Assembly: GCF_000497045.1 (NCBI RefSeq)
Contig: NW_015961957.1
Location: forward strand, 404,857-468,856
DNA from: Kalmanozyma brasiliensis GHG001
Taxonomy: Eukaryota; Basidiomycota; Ustilaginomycetes; Ustilaginales
Direction of reading: 5' to 3'
Length of the DNA: 64,000 bases
The translations under genes were made by a program, and so were the position numbers. The number at the start of each line of letters is the position of its first letter. Position 1 is the stretch's first letter. The notes under the pieces were generated by a model. The model searched no databases. It was not told where the DNA came from and saw only the letters and a list, made by a program, of their open reading frames with translations. Shown one piece after another: positions 1 through 9,707 of the stretch.

Positions 1-102
1 TGCTGGTACAAAAGGCTCTACGCAGATCCCAAGAACGTGCGGATCAATTCTTGGGACGAGTTTCAAGACGCTATCAAGGCCAAGTTCCTCCACGTCCGCG
101 CA
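1..102 (+). mobile_element. Fragment of Ty3/gypsy-type retrotransposon gag (remnant)
   Basis: Frame 1 from base 1 reads as the middle of a retroelement capsid (gag) domain: a Trp-Tyr start, then about a dozen residues on, the motif SWDEFQDAIKAKF. The spacing 'W ... W-x-x-F ... F' is typical of Ty3/gypsy gag. No ATG is present and the frame turns into Arg/Cys-rich, non-gag sequence after about base 102, so only a piece is present, cut by the window edge on the left. No protease, reverse transcriptase or LTR is seen downstream. The call rests on this short motif, so it is tentative; a chance open frame in GC-rich DNA is the alternative. Confidence 0.45.
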
Positions 103-3100
103 CGCCGTCGCTGCAGACGACGTCAATGCTTGAGGTGTTTGGCGCCAACGACCAAATCGGAACGGCAGCAAGCCGACATACTGGCGCCAAAGCAAGTCGC
201 GTGCCCGAGCGCGCTCCCAGGTCAATTATCGCAGACATGTGATACTCACGATACTCTGTCTAATCCGCAACATGGTACGATAGCTTCGCTGCCCATCTCC
301 AAGCCATCAGCTGGAAGCTTTGTTCACAAAACAAGGCCAACGAGAATCCTAGCCAGCTCGATGGAATCGGCAGAGACTCGATTGGTTGTCGCTGTAGAGC
401 CCCATAGATCCTCTGATCAGCATAGACTTTGCGGAAACACCGATTCGGAATGACGACGTTTGCCGACAGGAGGCAGCCGATTAGGTTTCACATCGTCTGA
501 TTTGAGCGGCAGGATCGGGAGACATCGCGGACCTGACAACCTCATCAAAGGGACGCAGTCGTCTGCGATCTCTGGTAAGCTTCGGCAACGACCGGCTGGT
601 ACCGTAGAGCTGATTCCAAGTGTGCGTCAACCAGGCACGCATGAACTGCGGGGGCTTCCGGCTCCACAATCGTCGAGTGCAGCATCGATGTGGGGCTCCA
701 CCTGATCGATGCGCATAACCGATAGGGCCGGCTCTGTGCCCCGCTTGCTACGCCGGGAGGGCACGGCTTGACGTCTACCCCGCATCAGAATTACGTAGGA
801 GTGGGACGGGTTGACCGATGCAAAGACGTGCGGAGTCGATCCTGCGATTTCCACGTGGAGCCCAACGACCTTCATGCAAGATACAGTAGCAAGCTAGCGT
901 CTCTCGGCTACCGGTTAGACCAGCCGGCCCATCGAAGAAGCCGGAGGCACGAGCGGGGTTGGGGGAGCAAATGGAACGAAAAGACTCCGCTCCCAATGGA
1001 AGGGTCGTGCCAAGAGAGTCAGCGTAAGCGAGCGCGTCGCGCGGGGACACCAGGACTTAAGCATGAGTGCGGAGAATGAGTCGCAGAGAAACCCAGCTCT
1101 CCGACTCCGCTTCAGCTCTCTAGCGCGCCAGTCATCGTCGGTGTTCCAATTCGATGTTCGCTTGACTGTCTTCCGAAGACACGATTCGAACGTCGAACGA
1201 AGCGTAAGCAGCTCAAGAGCGCACGAACGGGAGCGTGTGAGGGAAAATGTAGTTGTTCCGAAGCACGAAGCGTGCCTGACTGTGTCTTGGCACATTGACA
1301 CTGCTCGACTGCGCATCAACGAGGACGCAAAGCGGTGTTGAACAGGATCGGCAAGGCCAAGATGAGCTGATTTCGAGGCTGACGACGGGCGCGCAAGACC
1401 GACCTTGCATGGACAGATTCTTGTTTGCCATTCCGAAGACCGCAGGAGAAAAGCTCTGCGGGGACCCCGCGCTCCATGAAGCTTCCGACGGGGCCAATAG
1501 GAAACGAGATCGAGATGCGACTGTCATCCTGAGGCAGCGTGAGATGGATGTCCTGCACCAGGACCACCCCATATTGCACATCAAGGGTTCATTGTTCCCG
1601 GTGCTGGCCGAAGCCTCGACCTCCGATGTGCAGATCACAAAGGGACCCGACTCGTCTGCGTGGACCGGATTAATTCGAGCAAAGTGGGCCTCTCGCAGTG
1701 TTGGGGCTGCATGAAACCAATCGACAGCAGCAGCTGTTGTTTCTGATCGGTCTAAGCGAGAGGTGGAGTGTGGGGTTGATGCTCGGCGAGAGTCCGCCAA
1801 GAAATTGCTTACCCGCAGTAGAACGCGCACAAAGTGGACGCTGTGTCACTTCGAGGCGTCCTGCTGCCTCGTCACCCGCGTGTGTCACCGTGTCATTGGC
1901 TCTGTCTGCTTCCAAGGCTAGACTCGCTCTCGCCCTCTTCTGCGCCACACCATCAAGCCACGCGTACGCCTCGCGTGCACCGACATCATTTCTGCACCTT
2001 GCCTTGACACGATGACCGTACCTTTTTGCTCCAGATGTAACCTCGCAGCTGGCTGAGACAAGCTGCAAGACGCTCCTGTCGTCCATCAGCCGCATCGATG
2101 AGCTGAGCTCATCAGCAAGCTGTGTTGCTGATTCGGACAAAAAAGAAGGCCAGTCGAGCGGTGCTTGAACACGACCCTCGGCCGCGAGGAGGAAACTTCT
2201 CTTCTCCCCGAGCGAAACAGACTGACCGCGGTCCAGCGTCTGCATTGTCGACCATCTAGCAGTTCCGCTTTTGCAATTCCGCGAACACCAGGAGAGCAAG
2301 AGAGCGCGAGAGTTTGAGTGGTTTGCCCGCCGTTTTCGAGGTGCAGGTGGCAGTTTGACGCTGCAAATGAGCGGCAAAGTCCGGAAAGGGTGCAGTTCGC
2401 GCGCTTCCGCTGGTGCCAAGAACTCCGACGTGGTACAATACGTACAAAACCTCGCACGGCCCCTGCTTTATCTTGTCGTCGTCGCTCGCATGACAGTTCA
2501 ATGCCCACTCGCGCACGCTGTGGTCCACCCTTGACGCACGAGCTTCGAGCTACGATGCTGCTGAAGGCCAGGTCGCATCCGGAGGCGATGCTACGTGCAA
2601 TAGGAGCGTGATGGAGTCGAGCTCTACCATACGTGGGAACGCGGAGTCGCAACCTGAGCCGAGCCAAAAGGAGGACGATGAACTGCGAGTCTGTCTCAGG
2701 CACCCTGTGTCGTGGAGGCAGTCCCGCTCGAATGCACCTCGTTTCTCTTGGCAGCAGCAGGGCGGGTGTGTTGTTGGGACCAAGCCTCGTTCGAAATGCG
2801 GAGTAGATTCGTAGAACTGCAGCCCAGCATTCATTCCTCCTAGCGCGAGTTTCGTTTGCCACGCGGCAAAATGGGGTTTGCAGGTGCAGAAGCGAGGTCG
2901 AATTTTGGACTAGAGACAGGCCATGTGCCTCATTCGTCCCGCTGCTTTGGCATAAACTGCTGTTCCGTCCGCATAGGCGAGACGGGTTTTCCCCACGTCT
3001 CTGGAGACATGCATAAGTCTTGGCGCCCAACTGTGCATCAAGCTTGGCCCTCGCCTCGTGCCTGCCTGTCGAGGTTGGCAAAAGCCACACACATCCCGCC

Positions 3101-3893
3101 AGCCCGCAGAATCAGATCGATGCGGGGCGAGAAACAAGATATTCGTCCGTTCGTTTGTTCGTCCAAATGATGTTGGCGGTGGCAGTGTCTGCAGTGCAGT
3201 TTCGCTGCATTGAACGCCTCGTCGGCGCTTCTGCAGTGTCCTCGTCGAGACCAGCCCCACATGACCTCGCCCGCAAATCCGTTGCCAAAACGCAAACGCT
3301 CTGTGCCAGAGAGCTCGAGCTCGACAACGGTACAGGTGTTGTTCTGGGTTTGGCCCTCTCGGGTACACGCGAACACCTCTAGCCGGGTTGTGATTGGCTC
3401 AGGTCAAGCAGCGCTTGGCCTGCCACCTCATTGTCGCCCTCAGCTCGTCTGCTATTGTTTTCCCTCGCCGGCCCAAACCAGCTCGTGTAGCCGTTGGAAA
3501 AGGATCCGGCCTGGACGGAGTCTGTGGCAAGGGTCTCGTATGGCTTGACACTGGATCAGCAAGGTCAAAGTGCTGCGCATCTGCCTCGGACTCGCTTGAT
3601 GTCGAGCATGGCTGGCTAGTTTGGAGATCACGGTCGGTAACGATGGCTGCAGGCTCATGCACCCCGCAAGCAGCTCCAGCCAACGGTTCGAGCGTCGTAC
3701 CTGAACAGCTCGAGACGCCAAGCCAGGCCTTGGTGTACAAGCCTCCTAGCAAGGCCATCGTCCGCGCTCAGCCTCCTCTCAAGCAAGAGATATAAGAAGT
3801 CGGCCCTCTGCGTCCCACCTCCCTTTCCCCTCAACCCCTCCCTCAACCCCTCCTTTACCTACCTCCTCCCTTCCACCTACTACACTGCATAAG
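103..3893. other. Long gene-poor stretch, no supported gene
   Basis: About 3.8 kb with many overlapping open frames on all strands, none with a convincing start, domain or fungal codon pattern. The longest (2086-3090, minus strand) starts at GTG and is Arg/Ser/Cys-rich with no recognisable motif. I looked for tRNA boxes, LTR-like ends and spliced exons and found nothing supportable. The right-hand part (about 3000-3893) carries the upstream region of the permease gene. The stretch may be decayed transposon DNA, given the gag scrap at its left end, but the sequence does not prove that. Confidence 0.6.
3791..3796 (+). promoter_or_regulatory. TATA-like box upstream of the permease gene
   Basis: TATAAG lies 98 bp before the permease ATG and is followed by a strongly pyrimidine-rich leader (about 3805-3890). 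That layout is typical of well-expressed fungal genes. The leader holds a perfect 12-bp tandem repeat, ctcaacccctcc, at 3830-3841 and 3842-3853. Assignment as a core promoter is inference from position and composition. Confidence 0.4.
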
Positions 3894-5559
3894 ATGTCGG
3901 CCGCTGACAACCGCGACCGCTCGGGCTCGCTCCACTCGGATGAGAAGGATGTTGGCTACCCCATCCAGCACCAGACTCTGTCCAAGGACACCACCCAGGA
4001 CCCCGAGTCCAACCAGATCTCTGAAGACATCGACGCTGGCTTCGACACTGCCGAGGTCAAGCGTGTGCGCCGAAAGGTCGACAGGCGTCTGTTGCCCATC
4101 CTCGGTGCCCTCTACTCGATTGCCCTGATCGACCGAACCAACCTGTCGGCCGCTCGTATCGCTGGTGCCGGTGTCGAGCTCAGGCTTACCGCTGGTACCA
4201 ACTACTCGATCCCCCTGCTCATGTTCTTCGTTCCCTACATCCTGCTCGAGATGCCCTCCAACTTGCTTCTCCGAAAGATCGGTGCCGCCAAGCAGCTCTC
4301 GTTCATCGCCTTCTGCTGGGGTATCGTCATGATCGGCCAGGGTTTCGTCAAGTCATGGCAGCAGCTCACTGTCACCCGTGCTCTCGTGGGTGCCTTCGAG
4401 GCTGGTTTCTTCCCCGCCTGTGTGTGGCTCATTTCCACCTGGTACGTCCGCCGCGAGTCGCAGGTGCGCATGTCGGCCTTCTACCTGATCTCGGTCGGTA
4501 TCTCTGGTTTCTCCAACATCATCGCCTACGCCATGTCCTTGATCCGAGTCTCCGACCGCACCTTCCGAGGATGGCGTTGGATCTTTATTCTTGAGGGTGA
4601 GTACAGCTGTTATGCCCCTGGTGGAATAGCCCTGGTGGAGCGTCTCCAATGTTGATCGCGCTCCATTGTTGATCGCGCTGCAATGTCAGGTCGGAGATCG
4701 TTGAACAAGAAGACTGACCTCTGCCTCTCGAACCTCCCCAACTCTGATCACCACAGGTCTCGCAACCGTTGTCCTCGCCGTCATTGCCTACTTCGTCATC
4801 CTCGACTTCCCTGACAAGGCTGCCGAGAAGGGCTTCCTCACCATTGCCGAGCGCGACATGATCCTCACCCGTATCCAGCGCGACCGTGGTGATGCGAAGC
4901 CCGATGCACTCACCTGGGCCAAGGCCGGCAAGTACGCCACCGACATCAAGGTTTGGCTGTACGGTCTCATGTTCATGTGCACCACCATGCCTACCTACGC
5001 CTTTGCCTACTTCCTGCCCGTCATCCTGCGCGGTCTCGGCTACTCGATCCGCGACTCGTTCCTGCTCGGTGCTGCTCCTTACGTCGTGGCCATGGTTGGT
5101 GCCTTCGGCTCCGCCGTGATTGCCGACCGATACGTCATCCGAATGCCGCTGCTGATCGTCCAGTGCCTGCTGACCATCGCCGGTCTGGGCATGCTCTTCG
5201 TGCGCACCAACCGCCAGGTGCAGCTCGCTGGTGCCTTCCTTGGTGTCTGGGGTGCCAACGCCAACATTCCCTTCGTGCTCAACTTCTCGCAGAACAACGT
5301 CGCCGGCCAGTCCAAGAAGTCGTTCACCTCGGTCATCGTCATCATGTTTGGTGGTATCGGCGGTATCTTTGCCTCGCTCGCCTTCAACGAGAAGGATGCT
5401 CCCCTCTACCGCAAGGGTCTGTACGCCACGCTTGCTTGCCAGGCCTTCAACGTGCTCTGCGGTGTTGGCTTCACCCTCTACTTCCTCTCGGCCAACAAGA
5501 AGATCCGCGCTGGCCGCAAGGTGGTCGACGACCGCCCCGGCTTCACCTACGTCATCTAA
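3894..5559 (+). CDS. MFS permease, allantoate/nicotinate-type anion:cation symporter family
   Basis: Two exons, 3894-4596 and 4757-5559, give a 501-residue protein. The 160-bp intron has GTGAGT and CACAG ends and restores the frame across a split Gly codon. The product is a major facilitator membrane protein. After a charged N-tail of about 65 residues comes a first membrane helix with the family signature Asp-Arg-Thr-Asn (IALIDRTNLSAARIAG), then roughly a dozen hydrophobic segments. The MFS loop region around FRGWRWIFILEG sits right at the intron. This arrangement matches the Dal5/Tna1-like ACS family, which imports allantoate, ureidosuccinate, nicotinate, pantothenate or small peptides. The substrate cannot be read from sequence. 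A TATA-like box and pyrimidine-rich leader precede it. The intron contains a short duplication described separately. Confidence 0.9.
4647..4681 (+). repeat. 17-bp tandem duplication inside the permease intron
   Basis: The core gttgatcgcgct occurs at 4651-4662 and again at 4668-4679, a period of 17 bp, with similar flanks (caat/catt). It lies wholly inside the intron, between donor and acceptor, so it does not affect the protein. It looks like a recent local duplication. Confidence 0.8.
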
Positions 5560-6734
5560 GCGTAGGGTTGCTTCGGCGCCGCTCTGCTCCTTTTATACCA
5601 CGTTTACGTTATTGATGGATCGCATCGCATCCGCTTCTGTCGTCAGCGGCACACCGGTCTGGATGTCCTGAGATGGTCCGGTCGATGTATGTGTACTTTT
5701 TCTTAGGGTTTATTCACATTGCAATGACACATGATGTCAAGATATCTATACCGAAGTGATCCTCTTCTGATGGCTGTGGCTGAGAGATGACAAGGCCGAT
5801 TCAAGGAGGCAAAGGCTGAGTTGCTTTTGGCGCGCCCAATTTGTCAGGTGATGAAGTGCGCCTGCAGCAGATCGCGGACCCCACGCGTTGTTGAATTTTG
5901 CCATCATTCAGGGGCTTGCTCGTTTCTCGCTTCTCATCAGCGTCCGGGTTCGTTAGCAGCAGGGTCAGCATCCACGACGATCTTCACTGACTGATCCTGT
6001 CGCTCTGACTCGGAAGCATGCCGAGCATCGATCATCGAGAGGCTGTGAAGCGTGGGAACTCGGGAGTCAAGCATCTCGGCGCCGCTCCGAAAAGGTCGAG
6101 CTAGCAAGTACACGCAAATTGTCACACGAGCTTTCGAGGATCGATCGGCAGGCTTTCGAAGGCAAGACGAGTCATCCGTCAATCTTTGCCTCTCGACAGG
6201 CAGCCATGGGAAGCCAGCAGAGGTACGGCGAATAGGAAGAAAGCTGGCGGCGGTCTTGTGCTGCGAAGTGAAGTCGAATCGCATGCTAAGCTGTGGTGCT
6301 GCTGCCTTCACCAACACGCTCGGAAAAGGGGTCCAAGTGGGAGCCTGTCGCTGTGTGCCTGTCCGCCTTAGAGAAGCGGGCGGAATATCAATATTAATAA
6401 AATTAGGCTTCCATTTTTAAATTGGCGAGTTTTGGCAGTCAGGCGGCAGCATTTGAGCAGCCCGCCAGTCACGTCAAGAAGGGTCTAAACATCGGAGATG
6501 ATGCGGTGTGCCTTGCTTGCTGGTGTTGTTCTTGCTCAGCAAACATACACCTCCTCCTCCGCGCTCATATCACTCTTTCATTTCTGCCAGCCTCTCCCTC
6601 GCCGCTCTCTATACCGTTCTGACCTCCTCATTGACGTATCATCACGATCACGGAGTCCAACATGACCTCCTCCACCACATAGCGCTCAAATTACAACACC
6701 AAAGCTCGGCAAACCTGCCGAGGACACGTCAGCC
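5560..6734. other. Intergenic region between permease and disordered protein gene
   Basis: The first part is the permease 3' region, ending in AT-rich stretches around 5690-5760. The last 200 bp before 6735 are C/T-rich and probably the 5' leader of the next gene. An AT-rich patch lies at about 6388-6420. No gene, tRNA or repeat that I can support. Confidence 0.6.
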
Positions 6735-9167
6735 ATGGCGCCCATCATAACGTCGACAGGCCAGACACGGTCGCGGCTGCCCCCCAAGTGGATGCAGAAT
6801 GCTACTATAAAGGCATCCGCCGCTGCCACAGTCAATCATGTCGACCATGACGCCCTAGCACACCAGAGACCTGTGCGATGGTCCACCCATACGCTGGCCG
6901 CCGACCACAACGACACGATACGCAGTTGTGCCGACTCCACCACCTCGACATATGTCGCCGACACGTTTGCGCATCGAGGTAAGGGCCGCATCAGCGATGT
7001 GACATTTGTTAACTCCTCGGAAGATGCTGCATCCGCCGACCTCACCAGGTCAGACAGCCACAACTCGAGTTTCAACGACCTCTCCCTCACCTTGAACGAC
7101 GATGATGATATCTCCCAATTCTCCGACTTTACGAAATGTAAGCCGACTGTACCAGAGGACGCAGAGCCGATACCGCCCGTCACCCACGATATACACGTCC
7201 ACTTGCTGGACAGTGACGACGACGACATGGCTCGGAGGATCGACCAACTCATGGCAGCAACCATGGAAGCACTCGAGGCTTCCAACCGACTCGTCCTCGA
7301 TACACTTTCTACTCGAGCAAAGCTCGCGCAGTTCAATGCGATGGAAGCTGCGCTCGACTCTCAACTCGATGCTAGAGAAGCCCACCTCCTCCGCCAAATC
7401 CAAGCCGTCACCGACATGACCGACTTCGTCTCGAAGACATCCGCGCAATTGCAAGACCTCACATCGCCTTTCCTTAGACTGCGTGTCTCCGGAGGTGCCG
7501 CATCAGCTGGACAGCCCAGTACGCTGGCTGATACAGCTGAGCTTCAGGTTCGAGACGCAGCAGCAACGGGCATCGTCCAGGCGCTCGATCGGGACGCCAC
7601 CATTGGAAAGACAGCGGCAAAGCGACTGGAACGTATGCTTCAGACCTCTTCTCCCAACACTTCCCCTTCCTCCTTCGCATCGCCACAACGGCGCAACGCA
7701 CAGAATAGCAGACGGGCTTTCTCTATATCGGACTTTGCGAGCAAGCATTCCAGCATCGAAGAAGAGGGTCAGCACGAGAGCGAAGCATCGCCGTCCACGC
7801 CTGATTCTGCAGCCCGCCAGCAAAACACAGGCAGCACAGCAACTTCGCCGGGCACTATATCCAGTAGCCGCACCTCCACGCCTCAAAAGAAGCGCGCCAT
7901 CAGCTATGACAGCCGTTCACCAGGCGCACTCAGGTTGTTGACCAAGTTTGCCGGCCCGTCGAAAGCATCGACTCATTCGAGTTCTCCAGCGCTCAGCGGC
8001 ACCTCAGCGAATGCTGCCAGCTCGTTCGCGCCGAACCCGGTCTCGATCTCGGAAACGGACGCGACTGGTGGTTCTTCAGGCTCTTCTGCATTCACATGGC
8101 TCACCACGCGACCGTCACTCCTGGCAACACTCAGTCAAGAATCAATCTTGGCGTCCTCACGTGCTCCTTCGGCTTCGAATGCGGTCGTTGGCGATGACGT
8201 CGAGGCACGATCAACAACGAAGAATGCGTCGGGGCTGCCAAGACACAGCTCGGCTGTCGGCTCCAAAGCGGGTGCTCATGTCGGCGTAGCGTCAACCGAG
8301 GATGAAGCAGTCCTCGCAGCCCTTCTTGGAATGCCTCCAGCAGCACGGGCGGCATTGACACCGCCACGCACGGAGACCCCTTCCGAGTCGTCCTACTTCG
8401 ACAGCGCGATGGGCGAATCGATCTCTTCTGTGTCACCTCCCACACCGGGCAGCGTGCACGCTATCGAAGAAGTGCTCGCAACACCTTGGAAGTCTGCCAC
8501 GGAAGGCCTCGAACGCGAAGGCGTCGATGCAGCCTCTTCGCTCCAACGCTCGGCCCGGCGGACCTCGATCTACTCGAGCGCACTCAGTCCCAGAGCATCG
8601 TTATCGATATCAGATCGTGATCGAGCGCAACACTTGTCATCCCAGCTGGCCGAGTTGCGTGCCGAGCGTGTCATGTGGAATTCGCAACATGCTGGCAGCG
8701 CCGAGATCAGCCAGTCGAGCAAATCGACATCAGCATCGGATGCTCGTGGAGGCGGAGCGCTACGGGCCTTGCAGAGGCTCAACGAGATGTCGGCCGCCAA
8801 GATCGGCGCGCAAAGGGGCCCCTCTGCCGAAGATGTCAGCAGCAAGCGGATGTCCTTGGGCCTTGGTCTGCCCAGCTTCTCAAACTTGAGACCCAGTGCC
8901 AGTCGGTCGACGTCGACTACTGCGGCCGCCGCAACAAGTTCGTCCTGCGGTGCATCCGGTCCAGCAGGGGACAAATTAACAAAGTCGGCTGATCCGAAGC
9001 TTTCCCACGACAAGGCTGCGATCGATCCTGTCACGGATGCCGCCGACGTCGGAGCATCCGGCTCGCTGCTTGGCGGAGGGTGGCGCTCCTGGGCATCCTG
9101 GAACACCGCCTCTGCTGTAGCTGACAGCGAGAATACCACTGCTCACAAGTACGAGCGCAGAGCTTGA
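6735..9167 (+). CDS. Largely disordered Ser/Ala-rich protein with one conserved-looking helical segment
   Basis: A single ATG-initiated frame of 810 residues without recognisable enzyme domain. Residues about 110-165 are acidic with several Asp runs. Residues about 165-250 form a strong amphipathic helical segment, beginning DDDDMARRIDQLMAATMEAL and continuing through alternating Leu/Ala/Arg/Gln, likely a coiled coil. The remainder is low complexity: Ser/Thr/Pro-rich with many SP and TP sites and Arg-x-x-Ser sites, consistent with a phosphorylated scaffold. A second short helix lies near residues 633-650 (SSQLAELRAERVMWNSQH). I do not recognise the family. Function is unknown and membrane segments are absent. 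It is a real gene on the strength of length, ATG and codon pattern. Its 3' neighbour, a TBC-fold gene, is on the same strand about 540 bp on. Confidence 0.75.
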   Translation: MAPIITSTGQTRSRLPPKWMQNATIKASAAATVNHVDHDALAHQRPVRWSTHTLAADHNDTIRSCADSTTSTYVADTFAHRGKGRISDVTFVNSSEDAASADLTRSDSHNSSFNDLSLTLNDDDDISQFSDFTKCKPTVPEDAEPIPPVTHDIHVHLLDSDDDDMARRIDQLMAATMEALEASNRLVLDTLSTRAKLAQFNAMEAALDSQLDAREAHLLRQIQAVTDMTDFVSKTSAQLQDLTSPFLRLRVSGGAASAGQPSTLADTAELQVRDAAATGIVQALDRDATIGKTAAKRLERMLQTSSPNTSPSSFASPQRRNAQNSRRAFSISDFASKHSSIEEEGQHESEASPSTPDSAARQQNTGSTATSPGTISSSRTSTPQKKRAISYDSRSPGALRLLTKFAGPSKASTHSSSPALSGTSANAASSFAPNPVSISETDATGGSSGSSAFTWLTTRPSLLATLSQESILASSRAPSASNAVVGDDVEARSTTKNASGLPRHSSAVGSKAGAHVGVASTEDEAVLAALLGMPPAARAALTPPRTETPSESSYFDSAMGESISSVSPPTPGSVHAIEEVLATPWKSATEGLEREGVDAASSLQRSARRTSIYSSALSPRASLSISDRDRAQHLSSQLAELRAERVMWNSQHAGSAEISQSSKSTSASDARGGGALRALQRLNEMSAAKIGAQRGPSAEDVSSKRMSLGLGLPSFSNLRPSASRSTSTTAAAATSSSCGASGPAGDKLTKSADPKLSHDKAAIDPVTDAADVGASGSLLGGGWRSWASWNTASAVADSENTTAHKYERRA

Positions 9168-9707
9168 CACGACCAAACATCTTCACTCTTTCTTTCTGGA
9201 CCGCAGACCGCTCTGAGGAGCATATACCAGGCTTGCCTCCTTTCTGTATTTCTACCTTTGCAATTGTACTTGTTCGTCATCCTATGCTGCTCCGTCATCT
9301 CGGTGTGTGGAGATCCGGCTTTCGGAAGGTCAAAGGTCGAGGACGCGTGACCGTGCGCTGCCTTTTTTGTAGCTGTTTGCTCCACACAAAGTGAATTCAA
9401 GGGTCTGAATCTTCGGGAAACATCTGTCTGACGCTCTTCCACCATCATCACCCCCAATCTGCCACTGGCACAAGCTCCCTGCAGCCGCCATGCTGCGGCG
9501 CAACGACTGAGTTCTCAGTCGAGTCCCGGCCTCGAGCCCCAGCAAGCACCTCGCCAGCTCCAACAGCTCAGCACCTTGCGCAAAGCGTCCGCTGAACGAC
9601 CGGCGCTCGTCATTCTAGTAAGCCGAAGGAAGTCGCCTCTCTTGCTTCCAGGCACCGTCAACCCTCCGGAGTTGATCATTGTCTATCGCAGGCTTTACCT
9701 ACTCAAG
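9168..9707. other. Intergenic region before the TBC-fold gene
   Basis: 540 bp holding the 3' end of the disordered-protein gene and the leader of the next. The frame of the following gene stays open upstream to 9576, but only from a TTG codon, so I treat that part as untranslated leader. Nothing else seen. Confidence 0.6.

Noticed and set aside
1175..1200. tRNA-like GATTCGAAC box
   Set aside because: The flanking bases do not pair into a T stem and no matching D or anticodon arm lies at the right distance.
1670..2419. 249-codon open frame on the minus strand
   Set aside because: No ATG-based evidence, no motif, and overlaps other equally unconvincing frames.
2086..3090. 334-codon open frame on the minus strand
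   Set aside because: Starts at GTG, has no domain, and is Arg/Ser/Cys-rich like other chance frames in GC-rich DNA. Overlapping long frames occur on both strands here.
9576..9707. Upstream extension of the TBC-fold protein
   Set aside because: Begins at TTG, not ATG, and adds no recognisable sequence.
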